In this document: piece by piece, positions 11,590 through 22,408 of the stretch
Position numbering within the stretch: the first letter of the stretch is position 1
Layout: each line of letters begins with the position of its first letter
The notes under the pieces: model-generated
What the model was told of the DNA's origin: nothing
The model's database searches: none
The model's input: the letters and a program-made list of their open reading frames with translations, nothing else
Made by a program: the position numbers and the translations under genes
Origin: Lycorma delicatula
Taxonomy: Eukaryota; Arthropoda; Insecta; Hemiptera; Fulgoridae
Direction of reading: 5' to 3'
DNA length: 64,000 nt
Assembly (NCBI RefSeq): GCF_047948215.1
Contig: NC_134461.1
Coordinates: 82,918,103 to 82,982,102 of the forward strand

Positions 11590-11590
<1 letters not shown>

Positions 11591-11642
<52 letters not shown>
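11591..11642. repeat. (TA)26 microsatellite
   Basis: An uninterrupted TA run. A second, shorter TA tract lies at about 11918-11943. The area 11318-12000 otherwise shows no gene. Confidence 0.95.
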
Positions 11643-11646
<4 letters not shown>

Positions 11647-11920
11647 CTGGCAATTGTTCATACAATTATTAAATGGGTGGAAGGAAGCAATTACCTTCCT
11701 CAATTTTCCAAACAGCAATTTAAAAAAAAAAATATTAGAATGGTTTTGGCAGAGAATGCTGTTTGTGGTCATTCTCCCGGCGCAATTTCTTTTCAATTAA
11801 TTCTCTAAAAGAAATTTCGCTACTAGAAATGATATTTTTCTAAAAGGATTGCCCTCGTTTTCACTTTTGCAACGTCTATTAACATGGTATCTATATACAG
11901 ATATACTATATATACCTATA

Positions 11921-11951
<31 letters not shown>

Positions 11952-12002
11952 TGTAGATTTACTGTTTTACTTGATTCAATTCTTCCTTCTTTTGTGCAGA
12001 TA

Positions 12003-12335
12003 TTCGCCGGCTTATTATCTCCTAAACTTCGTACTTTGTTTTCCTAACATTAATTTTCATAATATAATCGGTTATATCTTCTAATTTCGAAATAATCTTT
12101 TGAATACTATTTGCTTTATCTCCCGATAAAGAAAATTGGCAATTTTTGGTAATTTATTCTCTCTTCTCCCTTTGATGATCTCTTTATCTTCTTCTAGACT
12201 TTTTTTTTATCGAATCTTCAACAGAAATATTAAAGAAGTTTGGTGATGATATCCTATTCCACTTCTTAGATCAAACCATTCAGTTATATTACGTCTTATT
12301 TTAATAGCTGTTCTTTGATTTAGATACAGTTCTTT
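12003..12335 (-). pseudogene. Decayed LINE reverse transcriptase fragment
   Basis: On the minus strand, AIKIRRNITEWFDLRSGIGY (12262-12330 region) lines up with the stretch before the RT RRGVRQGxxxSPLLF motif, followed by HHQTSLIFLL. Further on, ISKLEDITDYIMKINVRKTK (about 12025-12098) corresponds to the LNKLEExLxEYGMKINxxKTK motif that follows the catalytic FADD block. The FADD block itself is not readable. Stops and frameshifts are frequent. This is an old relic of a LINE different from family L-A. Confidence 0.55.
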
Positions 12336-12509
12336 ACTTAATCTTCAATTTTTCTGATCTACTTTTTGGCTTTTTAATATCTCTATCAGAAATTTAAAAT
12401 ATTTTTTAAACAAATAATGATATTACCTATTACCTAGGAACCTTACTTTGCCGTATTATTCTTATTTTTACATTATTAAAATAAATCACTTTTAAATTTA
12501 TTATTATTA

Positions 12510-12720
12510 CGGGTTATTCTAATGGTTAAACTCTTCCAAAATCAGCTGATTTTCGAAATCGAAAGTTCTAAGATTCGAGTTTTGTAAAGGCAGTTGCTTT
12601 ATACGGATTTGAATATTAGACCGTGGATTCCGGTGTTCTTTAGTGGTTGAGTTTCAATTAACCACTCGTGTCAAGAGTGGTCGACCTGATTCTGTTCAAG
12701 ATTACAGCCCTGGCAAGCCG
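12510..12720 (+). mobile_element. SINE family S1, divergent copy with other 3' end
   Basis: The head (TTCTAATGGTTAAACTCTTCC, ATCAGCTGATTT) and the body (ACGGATTTGAATATTAGACC, GTGGATTCCGGTGTTCTTTA) match S1. After TTCAAGATTAC at about 12700 the sequence departs from the S1 tail seen in the other copies. The B-box region is degenerate. Either it is an older subfamily or a recombinant. Confidence 0.7.
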
Positions 12721-12829
12721 GTAGCAGTAATTGAATTCTCTTATAACACACACCCAGATATGGGAGCAAGCTGGAGAAACTGGTTGAAATATACATATTA
12801 TTATGAATATTTTGTTAGGTCGGGTTAAA

Positions 12830-13854
12830 TTATTAAAATAAAAGGTTAATATTAATAAAAACCAAACCGGTTCATTATTAAAAAGTCGATTTTTATTTTT
12901 ATTACCGAAACGAAATAAATATCGAAATGACAGGTCCGTAATACATTAATTAGTATTTAACATTTTACTGGTTTTATTTCGAAAGACGACACGTTTGCTA
13001 TTATATTGCTATTATGATAGTAGAAAATAAATTTTACTTATACTCACTGTTATGTAAGCAAGGCGATATCCTGCAAAATTTGATCGAATTGATCCCTGTC
13101 GATGTTACGTTTTTGAATTGGGATAAATAGAACTCCATAAACGTACATTAACGTTTATATGCATAAACGCATAAACCCGTAATACGCATAAACGTAGATT
13201 TCGATGAACTGCATTCCTTGCGTTTCCGTCTATTGATGCTACCTATAAACTGTACACATTGTTTTTATGCGCCCGGTAAATATATTTTGAAAGTTTACCG
13301 AGTGATTAACAGTTTGATATGTGAAATTGTAACCTTGCAGTTTAGGTATATCGTAACTCCCCGAAGAACTAGAAATTATGTTCGACCCAGGTCTAATACA
13401 CTCCTTTATAACAATTGATAACGTGTCTTTCATACGATCGGGGACCACGTATATAAAATATTCATTTGTTTCTTTCCAAATTCCCGCTGCTGAGGGTAAA
13501 CTGTCCCCATATTATACTTTTGCTTTGGAAAAAGAGATTCGTCTGTTTTCACGTTCAGATCATTCATGTCTATTATTATGTAAGGGAAGTAACATGTCCG
13601 CTCACACTTCCCTTACAAAAATGTTCAAATCAATTACAACGGCACTACCCGTACCAAAGTTTTCGTTAAAAAATGTAAAACTGGTATATTCCCTATTCCA
13701 TGCTTACAGGAAATAAATAAACAGCTTCCAATATGAGTTTTCCGGTTTACAGCCACGTAAATGAGTAGAATTCCAAGTACTCTCCTCTGTAAAAAGCCAT
13801 TTATCTTCCATTTCACTTAACGAAAGAGACATTTTATGACTCCGTACGCAAAAC
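12830..13854. other. No assignable gene; moderate-complexity stretch
   Basis: 13200-13800 has more balanced composition than its flanks and an open frame at 13378-13716 (112 codons, MFDPGLIHSFITIDNVSF at the start). I recognise no family, no repeats of it elsewhere in the window and no splice structure. It may belong to an older element. Confidence 0.35.
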
Positions 13855-14005
13855 CTTCTTTTTTAACCTCCGGGACGACCGTTCGGTATTGCTTCAGAGG
13901 AGATGGCAGTTTTTTAGCGCGTGAAAATGCAATGCCTGACCGGGATTCAAATCCGAGACCTCCCGATGAAAGGCCGAGACGCTACCAACGCACCACGGAG
14001 GCCGG
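13855..14005 (-). mobile_element. SINE family S2 with S1-type 3' tail
   Basis: Read on the minus strand, it starts with a tRNA-like head (CCTCCGTGGTGCGTTGGTAG for the A box; GGATTTGAATCCCGG for the B box, about 13942-13956). GGTCAGGCATTGCATTTTCA follows. It ends CCTCTGAAGCAATAC, CGAACGGTCGT and CCCGGAGGTTAAA plus A/G. The tail is the same module that ends S1 copies. Flanks GTACGCAAAACC and GTACCAAACC are a possible imperfect duplication. The antisense peptide MPDRDSNPRPPDER is a typical false gene call from such heads. Confidence 0.8.
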
Positions 14006-14309
14006 TACCAAACCTAGGATTATGTAAAATCCCTTTGGTTGTAGAAAACCCAATAGCATATTTTTTTATGTGCCATCTCACGGGTTAAGTCAATCAAATC
14101 CATACCGGATGAAAATAACGAATAGTGACAAGTGTAACAGTACACGCATTACACGATTGAAATAATTGATTGCATCGATTATTTCACAGCCAGCGACATA
14201 ATTATGATAAGCTAAGACAAGTTGAAATATAATTATTAAAACGACAGATAAGTAAAACATTATATAGAAATCTAATATTGTAGATTATTACGTAACCCAT
14301 AAATAATTT

Positions 14310-14605
14310 CTTCTTTTTTCCTGTTTAGTCTCCGGTAATTACCGTTCAGATATTACTTCAGAGGATGTATATGGATGATATGTATGAGTGTAAATGAAGT
14401 AGAGTCTTGTAAAATCTCAGTTTGACCATTTCTGAGATGTGTGGTTAATTGAAACCCAACCACCAAAGAACACCGGTATCCACGATCTAGTATTCAAATC
14501 CGTTTAAAAATAACTGACTTTTCTCGTTCTTGAACGCTGGAACTCTCGACTTCCAAATCAGCTGAGTTGGGAAGACGCGTTCACCACTTGACCAACCGGG
14601 TGGGT
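14310..14605 (-). mobile_element. SINE family S1, full-length copy
   Basis: Flanked by the exact 17-bp duplication TAACCCATAAATAATTT (14293-14309, 14606-14622). The minus-strand order is a tRNA-like head (GGTTGGTCAAGTGGTGAACG), CAGCTGATTTGGAAGTCGAG, a B-box-like segment AGCGTTCAAGAAC, the body with GGATACCGGTGTTCTTTGGT, and the tail CCTCTGAAGTAATATCTGAA, CGGTAATTACCGGAGACTAA, ACAGGAAAAAAGAAG. Mobilised in trans by LINE machinery. Confidence 0.92.
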
Positions 14606-14622
14606 TAACCCATAAATAATTT

Positions 14623-15392
14623 ACACAACGGTAATAGTATCTCAAATGAAAATTAAGGAATGTGTCCGCTTTGAAAATAAGAACCAAACATTTTTAGAAA
14701 ATTTATAAAGTTAATTTACATACATTGTATTTACTAGATGGCGGGAGAGAATGACAATTATAGTACAAAACTAGGGATGATTTTTTTTGTAGCCTCATAC
14801 CCGGGTACCTTGCAAATTCAATGATGCCAGTAACTAACGGTTTTATTTTTTTTTAAATTTTATTTAAAATTCAACTGATGCTGTTAATTTGAATTTATAT
14901 CGGGTTCGAATGATTTGAAAGTATTCCTAAAGAATTATTAACATGAATTATAGATAACATTTTTTTTTTTTTTTGCTGTATTTTGTGTAAAGGCATAAAG
15001 TAGATTCATGAGAGCATGCCACACGTTTTTTTAGTTTTTATTCTGAAAAAGAAAAGAGTAGAGAATATGGTACATTATTTTTTTATCTTTTGTTTTATCT
15101 AGAAACCCTTCTACCAAGCTGTTTACAAGAAATCCATTACTTTTCTACATTACCACATGTGAGGTTCATTCGCCTCTTGATGCAGCACCTAATGTAAAAC
15201 ACATCTACTTATACAACAGAATCCGCCGCTTTGAAGGGGGAAAGTTAATAATTTATAAATTGTTTTGAATAGTGTAGAACTTCGTGATGTTTACAATTCA
15301 AATTGCTTCAATAATGCCAAATTCAATTCAATTCAATAATCTAAAGAAAATTAGAATTTTTAAATTCGTTTTTTAAAAACATTGTTTCATAG
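14623..15392. other. No recognisable gene
   Basis: AT-rich spacer between the S1 SINE and the hAT MITE. No coding or repeat structure could be supported. Confidence 0.5.
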
Positions 15393-15400
15393 TATTAAAC

Positions 15401-15877
15401 CAGTCGTTCCCAAACTTTTCCGAGTCGCGCCTTATTTTTTCTTTTTCCTTTTATCCTCCGGTAGTTACCGTTCAGGTAATGCTTCAGAGGATGAATGGGG
15501 ATGATATGTATGAGTGTAAATGAAGTGTAGTCGTATACAGTCTCAATTCGACCATTCCTGAGATGTGTGGTTAATTGAAACCCAACCACCAAAAACCACC
15601 GGAATCCACGATCTAGTATTCAAATCCGTGTAAAAATAACTGACTTTACTAGGACTTAAACGCTGGAAATCTCGACTTCAAAAGTATGACTACTGGTAAG
15701 AGATAAAAATAAACAAAACTCGTGTACGTTCATTATTTTTTACTTTATTAACATTAAATTAATAATTATAAATGTCATGGTTCAATTAATTATGTAACTT
15801 TTACAATATTTCGTGGTGCCCCTGTGAAGAGGCCGCGGTTCCCCGAGGCGCCGCGGCGCACAGTTTGGGAATCACTG
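15401..15877. mobile_element. hAT-type MITE carrying a SINE
   Basis: An exact 8-bp duplication, TATTAAAC, at 15393-15400 and 15878-15885. The ends are CAGTCGTTCCCAAACTTTTC and, inverted, CAGTGATTCCCAAACTGTGC; the CAGTG start and 8-bp duplication are characteristic of hAT. The right end is strikingly GC-rich (CCCCGAGGCGCCGCGGCG). There is no transposase frame. An S1 SINE occupies about half of it (15425-15668), so the MITE was already in place when the SINE arrived. Confidence 0.9.
15425..15668 (-). mobile_element. SINE S1, 5'-truncated, inside the hAT MITE
   Basis: The minus-strand body and tail match other S1 copies, but the copy begins only at GAAGTCGAG, so the A-box part of the head is gone. 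The antisense frame begins MVVGFQLTTHLRNG, the same peptide produced by the 34.4 and 48.4 kb copies. No clean duplication was found around it. Confidence 0.85.
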
Positions 15878-15885
15878 TATTAAAC

Positions 15886-16575
15886 AATGTTACATTTAAA
15901 AATTAAAAAAAAGTGATTATTATCTAAAAACGTAGATACGGGCCTATTATTAACAGAATACATTATGGAAACGATACAGATTAGTAAATGTGAAAGTACC
16001 GAAGTTTTCGGTGTAATAAAATAATTATTTTTACCGGATTTTACCAAAGCAGTATAATTTAATCATTTTGTCGGTATTTAGATAATAACCTAGAAAATAG
16101 AATGTTCGATTATATCTGTAAATTATAACATTTATTGAAGAGAAAATATTGAATAATAAGTTTGAAAAGAAAAGAATATTTTTTTAGAAATATAAACGAT
16201 GAGATAAAAATTAACGCATGAAAATAAATAAATTTTGTTTATGTAAGTCATTAGACATTAATATTAGCACAAAAAATATACTCTTTTACCGTATAGTGTA
16301 GTTTATTAAGGGAATTACCCAAACAACCAACACGTGCTTACACACACTCCCTCTCTTTTTCTGTATCCTTTAATATTTCAACTCGATTATATTGTTTTAA
16401 TACATACCAAAAGGGGAAGTTATTTTTAATTATGCTCTTTTGTTTTATCTTGTTTTCTTTTAAACTTTAAATCTACTAATTAATGTTTTCATTTCAGTAT
16501 TTAAAAAAAATTATATTGGTGCAATTATACAGGTGAGGTTTGTGACCAAAATATTATAAACAATTACTTAATAAC
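15886..16575. other. No recognisable gene
   Basis: AT-rich; nothing supportable on either strand. Confidence 0.5.
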
Positions 16576-17360
16576 GTACAGTCAATTTGTATTTTTATTT
16601 GAAAATCCTTACCTACCGATTGATGTTTTTTCCATATGATAGGGGTGATGAGGGAAGCTTAACTCCAGATTTTTAACATCTCCCTTCCATAAATTTTTGA
16701 AAAACTCAAAAAGTTTTTGAAATGGGTTTTTCTCTGAATCTATGCATTTTAGAGAAACGTTTTTCAAACAAAAACATAGAGGATATTCTCCTCTACAATT
16801 AATGTCTTCGAAGTTATGCCGTATGATTTGAAATTGAAATACTAGGTGGCGCTGAAGTTGTAAAAAACGTGTTTTTTCGGTTTTTTCATCGGAAAAAATT
16901 GTTTTTCGTCTATATTTCATTTGGAAAAGTTGTTAATCTCAATAAAACAGACAACTTTTATTTAAATACTTTTCTTGTACGACTTACTGTTTTGGAGTTG
17001 TAGCTTGTGAAAGTGTGAAAATGTTGTGAATTGGGCACCGGTCTACTCGTTTACAACGTTTTTTACAACTTCAGTGCCACCTAGTATTTAAATTTCAAAT
17101 TATACAGCATAACTTCAAAGATATTAATTGTAGAGGCAAATGTCCTCTACATTCTTTGTTTGAAAAACTGTTCTCTAAAATGCATAGATTCAGAGAAAAA
17201 CGCATTTCGAAAACATTTGAGTTTTTCAAAAATCTATGGGAGGGGGATGTTAAAAATCTGGAGTTAAGCTTCCCTCATCACCTCTAACGCATGGATAAAA
17301 GATCAATCGGTAGGTAAGGATTTTCAAATACAGCCTATTTTGATGACAAATTGCCTGTAC
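16576..17360. mobile_element. Fold-back MITE with arms of about 280 bp
   Basis: The left arm (about 16576-16878) and right arm (about 17053-17360) are long imperfect inverted copies sharing TTACCTACCGATTGAT, GTGATGAGGGAAGCTTAACT, TTTTTCTCTGAATCTATGCA and ACTAGGTGGC(G/A)CTGAAGTTG. The outer ends are TACAGTCAATTTGT and, inverted, GTACAGGCAATTTGT. The TA in the termini and the CAG start fit a Tc1/mariner-type MITE with TA duplication. The spacer of about 170 bp has no frame. The open frame at 16609-16920 is an arm read backwards. Confidence 0.85.
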
Positions 17361-17378
17361 AATAGTACAGGCAATTTG
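17346..17378. repeat. Short perfect hairpin at the MITE's right end
   Basis: CAAATTGCCTGTAC, then AATA, then GTACAGGCAATTTG, a 14-bp inverted repeat overlapping the MITE terminus. It may be the end plus a remnant of a second, abutting copy in opposite orientation. Confidence 0.85.
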
Positions 17379-17379
17379 C

Positions 17380-18130
17380 CTGTTCTCTCGTAGATAACGT
17401 ATTGTCAATAACTCATTGCTATTTTAGCAATGAGTTTTCAGCGGTTTCTGCCGTGAACCAAAAAATATTTTCTGGTGACTGTACAGAACATAAGTGCAGA
17501 AACTTTGCTGTCTCTCATAGCGAATTATATTCGGCCGGGTACGGTAATTATTTCAGACGGGTAGTGCGCGTACAGTGGCATATGAACCTATCTGATATTT
17601 ATATTCAATCACTCAGGAAATTTCATTGACTCGCAAATGGGAGGGTATACACAAACGATGCAAAATACGTGGAAGTCGGCCAATCAGTAGGATAAAATTG
17701 ATTGCGGTACCAGTAAAAATTGAGTTGTATCTCGTTTAGTTTTTATGACGCTACCTCAGTACCAAGATTGTGATTTATTTCGAAAAATATTGCCGCTTAT
17801 TGGCCTCCACAATAACAAGTAACAGCATTTTTCTTATTTTTTATTTTTTATTTTGTTTGTAAGTTGCTTGATTGTTTGTTTAACTGCATGGTAGTTCAAG
17901 ATTATATAATTACGTAATTTCTAAAAAATAAGCATTTCTTGAACTTGAAGGAAAAGATCAATCAAAAGGGCTATTAATTTAATTGTAAAAATTAGCTGAT
18001 GAAAATCAAAAGTGTAACACAAAAAAGTATTGGATGTGACATAGAAGTTTACCGCTTGAATTCTCATACAGAAGGTCAATATCCTAAGGCAGATAGGACC
18101 GTATATATCTTAGTGCTTTTGGGTTCTCAG
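17380..18130. other. No recognisable gene
   Basis: 17400-17700 is less AT-biased and holds a 75-codon frame (17402-17629) with no family resemblance. The rest is AT-rich. Confidence 0.45.
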
Positions 18131-18132
18131 TA

Positions 18133-19264
18133 CTAAAGAGTGATCAAAATGTGACGCAAATGGGAAAATGAGTAATTTACAATAGTTGAAAGTGGCCTCC
18201 ATTTACATAATTTAATACGACGTTGCGTGCTTTTAAACACATGTTGTAACGTTTGTTGAGGAATTACAGCGACACATCGTTCAATTACGTTCTGCAATTT
18301 GGGAATGGTGGGAAAATAAGTTTCGTAAGCAGCAACCTTAAAGGATCCCCACAAGAAAATGCCAGGAGGGGATAAATCAGGAGACCGACGGGGCTACAAC
18401 CCATCCGAAATCACTTGTCCGTGAAAACACTGAGCCAAGAAAGTCATAGTGTTGGCTGTATGAGCCGTAGCATTGTTCTGCTGAAACCACGTGTACTCTA
18501 GCCGATCAACAGGTTTAGTGTGTACAAACATCTGCATGTAGCACACACTGTTAACTGTGCCGTGAAAGAATGTCATGAAGATTCGCCTATGTGACATTGC
18601 ACACCGGAATTTTTGTCCGTGCAGAGAAAATTCGTGCTGATGATGTGGATTTTCCGTACATAAAATGCGTGAATTCTGTGCATTCATGTATCCATCGAGA
18701 TGGAACCATGTCTTGGTAGACAAAAACCAATCATCGAGTTCTTCTCCATCTGGCGTTACAGATGACATGAAACACTGACAGAAAGCTATACGTTTTCCAG
18801 TATCTGCAGGTAACAACACGTGAACAAACAAATTCTGTACGGATGCATCTTTAAAAAGTTGCGCTATGCCATTGGGCACTACCGACGGAGACTAGGTAGA
18901 TTGACGTCGCACAAACTTCTTGGGAAAAACAGAATATGCAGCTTGCCCGTCGATCAAATTTTCTGGTGTCAGCAGTTTCAGGCTACCACTTCTGACTACA
19001 TCTGCCATATTTCCTGTCTCTTGGAAATTGTACAGCCGCTTGATGGAGGACTTGTTCGCTTGCTTTATGGAGAATTTGTTTGGTGCATCCATACCGTAGT
19101 TTTCTGCGAAGACATTCTGGGCTTGAGCATAACCGGCACATGAAATGTATTGGGAGACAATGAACATCCTCTGCTGCATTGTGTAACCCGTATTTCCTCA
19201 TTTAAACCGGCAACAAAAGAAGGAAACATGTTCCATAAGGTTGCCTCACTTTTTGAACCCTGTG
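18133..19264 (-). mobile_element. Mariner-type transposon, family M2 copy 1
   Basis: The ends match those of M2 copy 2 (59355-60541). The right end inverted reads CACAGGGTTCAAAAAGTGAG then GCAACCTTATGG; the left end reads AGAGTGATCAAAATGTGACG then CAAATGGGAAAATGAG. About 1.1 kb. A TA lies near the left end, but the terminal bases are eroded. Confidence 0.85.
18140..19190 (-). pseudogene. M2 transposase, frameshifted, catalytic site lost
   Basis: Minus-strand DDE transposase in pieces. The N-terminal helix-turn-helix part is FIVSQYISCAGYAQAQNVFA to SSIKRLYNFQETGNMADVVR and LLTPENLIDGQAAYSVFPKK. It continues as DTGKRIAFCQCFMSSVTPDG, ELDDWFLSTKTWFHLDGYMN, HHQHEFSLHGQKFRCAMSHR, RIFMTFFHGTVN, and TWFQQNNATAHTANTMTFLA. 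After the in-frame stop in GL*PRRSPDLSPP it ends VIERCVAVIPQQTLQHVFKS. In related transposases the first block has SDE and the second QQDG. Here they read STK and QQNN, so two of the three catalytic acids are gone; the third (SPDLS) remains. Confidence 0.88.
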
Positions 19265-20440
19265 TTTCACAGTATTTAGTAATACTGTATTCAGACCTAT
19301 GCATTAAGAGGTAAATAAACTTCACATGTAGTAATAAAGGAAATGTAATGGATTTTTTGTAAACAGCTTGGTAGAAGGGTTTTTAGTTAAGGCAACAGAT
19401 AAAATCACAGAGTATCATACTCTATTTTTTTCTTTTTCAGAAGTAAAATGAATTCTTTAATATAAAAAAACGCTTTTAGCATGCTTATATATATTTAATT
19501 TCTCAAATATGTTACCGCTGATATGTTAAATAAATAAATTAACAATTAATATAATCAACCATACTAGCACGTTGATATTTTCTCTAGATCTTTCGGCTTC
19601 CAAGTAAGCCGAAAGATGTTAAAATGAAGTTAAAATGTCAGAAGTTAAAATGAAAGCATTAAAGTCAAAGTTTAAAAAATCATAGTAAAAATTTAAAAAC
19701 AGTCATGATTGTCCTGGCCCTACTAAATACTCAAAAAAGTAGCCGAGTTATGGCACAAAATTGGTGTTGTAACTATGTGTTTTGTTTTCATGTCCTCCGC
19801 TTTACTTCAATCGATGAAATTTATTATTAATTCTAGTATTGTAAATTAGTATCAAATTAAGTAATAATTTTCTGACAATAACTCGACAATTTGTTAACCG
19901 AAAAAAATATAATGTAATTTTATTCAAAATAAAAGGCTTAATATTTTAGAAAACAACATAAATTTTGTTAAAACTAATATTTATGGAAATAAAAACTATT
20001 GAAAAATAAACATGGCCGCCATTTTGTAATTTGCAAAGGTATTTAAGTCTTGATTTTTTGCTAATTAAAAGATTTTATTTAACTCGCTCTAGGAATAATC
20101 AAAACTTGCAACTGCTATATCTTTTGATCTATCGTATGAAAATCAATGAACTTTAGTTAACTTATATAACATCGATGACAATACAGCACTACGGTGTCGG
20201 AATTTTATATGACCCACCCCCACGCCGCCATCGGCTACCCCTACGCAAAATTCATGCTTTTAGTTGAAAATTTTCATTTCTCATGAACTATCGTATGAAA
20301 ATGATTGAAATTTGATACAAGTATGTAACTTCGATGTGTAAAAATAAATATTTTTACTTTTCTTTTAGTCTTAAAAAATATATATTTGATTACATTTAAA
20401 AAATTATTTTTTAAAAAAGCTTTTTTTTTACTTTTAAGAC
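19265..20440. other. Repeat-like AT-rich sequence without a gene
   Basis: 19990-20350 contains CATGGCCGCCATTTTG and two related phrases ending CTATCGTATGAAAAT (near 20135 and 20290), suggesting an internally repetitive non-coding element. No frame is supportable. Confidence 0.45.
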
Positions 20441-20449
20441 CATAATGGA

Positions 20450-21010
20450 TCACTTTAGTTCATTTTTTTCTGGCAAGTTCTTTCTTTTCTTGCTGATTTG
20501 TTGTTTTTCAGCTTTTCTTTTTTGCCAGTAATTTCTAAGGGTTTCAGATCTTCTTGCCATTTCTTGTTCAGAGTACACCCGGCTTATTGTTTTCCTGGGT
20601 TTTGATAGGAATCTTGTTTCTTTATTTTTTAATTTCTCATAGTTTCCGGTTTTCGTTTTTAGGTTTTCACGGGTTATATCTAATTCCTCCATGTCTTTCT
20701 GTACTTCGTATAACCAGTTCGGTCTGCTTTTCTTGTTCCAGAAAAGTTCGATTACCCGTCTAAGTCTGGTCTCTTCCATTCAGAAAATATGTCCTAGAAA
20801 GGAAATCCTCTTCTTTCTAAATTTATTAGTTATCGGGATGATCGTTTTGTAAATCTCTTCGTTTGGAATAATTCTCCAAATCCCGTCTTTTTTAATGTCT
20901 TTCCTGATGCATCGTCGTAGAATCTGTCTTTCAATCTTTTCCAGTTTGTCGGTAAACCTTGTTTGGTACGGTCCAAATATGGTTTCGCATCCGTAAAGTA
21001 TTTCTGGTTG
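20450..21010 (-). pseudogene. LINE polyprotein C-terminus
   Basis: Minus strand: ILYGCETIFGPYQTRF near 20990-20950, then KLEKIERQILRRCIRKDIKK, IWRIIPNEEIYKTIIPITNK and RKKRISFLGHIF, a stop at about 20783, and on from ATG at 20779 (METRL-type: MEETRLRRVIELFWNKK, WLYEVQKDMEELDI, ENLPEK-like end). The pattern of LYGCET, a Lys/Arg-rich helix, FLGHI and W..EV..D is the post-RT region of RTE- or related LINEs, but it is not family L-A. The 109-codon frame 20450-20779 is the part downstream of the stop. Confidence 0.7.
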
Positions 21011-22050
21011 GATAAGTAAAAAATAAATTATATAAATATCTAATAAATAACCAATAAATAAAAAATAAATACATGTAATAAATAAGTAAATTTTTAAATT
21101 AAAAGTAATGAAAATATTTAGTTAAATTTTTTATTTTTCAGTGCATTTTTAAATTTGATTTTTTTGGTTAAAATTCTCAATATGATTTAATTCTTATTTT
21201 TTACTTTTTAGAGGGTTTTTTAATTTGTTTCCTTTTTTTATTTATGTTAATATTAATATTATTAAATAAAAGCTTTTTTAAAAAGCAATGTTTTATATGT
21301 AATCAAATATATTTTTGTAATTTTTTTTGTTTTAAAACTTTATTACCAAGTGGTTTACCAAATATTAAGGTGATTCATTTATTCGAACTTGAGATGTAAA
21401 TTATTATAAAAAATCACATAATGGTGGACAGTAGGAGAACGAAGGGGAAGTTGCCATTTTTCCTAACGATATTCTTTGAATCCGAAAAAGTATAGCCAAC
21501 CCACAATTTTAGAAACACTCTGTATATTGAATTTATAGAATGAATGATTGCGTTCCAATCCTAGATCATAGAACTATTCATATATACTTATTGATATATA
21601 TATATTTGAGTTACTTCCACGGAAAGTAAATTAACATCACTCTTTCGGCGCAGTTTCCTTTCGGTAAATTCTTTTTAACCATTTTGATTGTAGGGCTAAT
21701 TAGGTTAGAGTAGGATTTATCCTAATGAGATCCTTGGTTCCTTGCTACGAGTGTATACACATCTCTATGTACGTCGAAAGGTATATAATTCCTTGCTGTG
21801 AGATAAAATCTTTTAAATTGAATTCGTTTTTTTTAGTGACACGAAGGGGCGAGGAAGGAAACAATGGTAAAAAGGGTGGTTTTTTGTTTTGAAATTTCAG
21901 GATACTCTCACTACAAAAGAAGGACTGAGATGTATACGTTATGGTGTTCAAATAAAAAAAAAAAGGTGAAAGAAACCCGTAGACTTCTAAAGTATCATAC
22001 CAGTCAAATAGCTGATCAATTTAAAAACTAAAAAGAAAAATTGAAGTGGA
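21011..22050. other. No recognisable gene
   Basis: AT-rich. A run of polyadenine and short frames only; an ACTCTGTATATT phrase near 21516 mirrors 9535-9550. Confidence 0.45.
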
Positions 22051-22056
22051 CACCAT

Positions 22057-22330
22057 ATGATTTCATTTTACGCCTATTAAATTGCATATACATATTTTTT
22101 TCTGCACTTCATTTAAACTTATTTCGTTTGAAAGTGAGATACGATCCTCCAATTCTTTAATAAAGTGGACGATTACACAATTGCTAAAATATTAGTTTTT
22201 ATTAACATCAAATATATACACAATTATTAATTCAATAATCTTACTTGAAATATTAGGATAGAGTAAAAGTCCCTTTATTACTATTTAAATCAATGTTACT
22301 CATATTTATCTAATACTATGTTTTTTAAAT
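22057..22330 (+). repeat. Interspersed repeat RC, copy 1
   Basis: Matches 54700-54900 in the same orientation: CGCCTATTAAATT(G/A)CATATAC, CACTTCATTTAAACTTATTT, GAAAGTGAGATACGA, ATATTAGGATAGAGTAAAAG and TCCCTTTATTACT. In the 54.7 kb copy the left edge carries ACTTCCTTGTACG, the terminus of family TC described below, so RC may be a related, internally different member. Confidence 0.7.
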
Positions 22331-22408
22331 TACTATGATGTAATCATTAACAAAATGAAAAAAAACGAATAATCAATGTTCCGCCAAATCTGATGTAGAC
22401 AAAACACG

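Noticed and set aside
13378..13716. 112-codon frame, fairly balanced composition
   Set aside because: No family resemblance, no second copy in the window and no supporting signals; kept as unassigned sequence.
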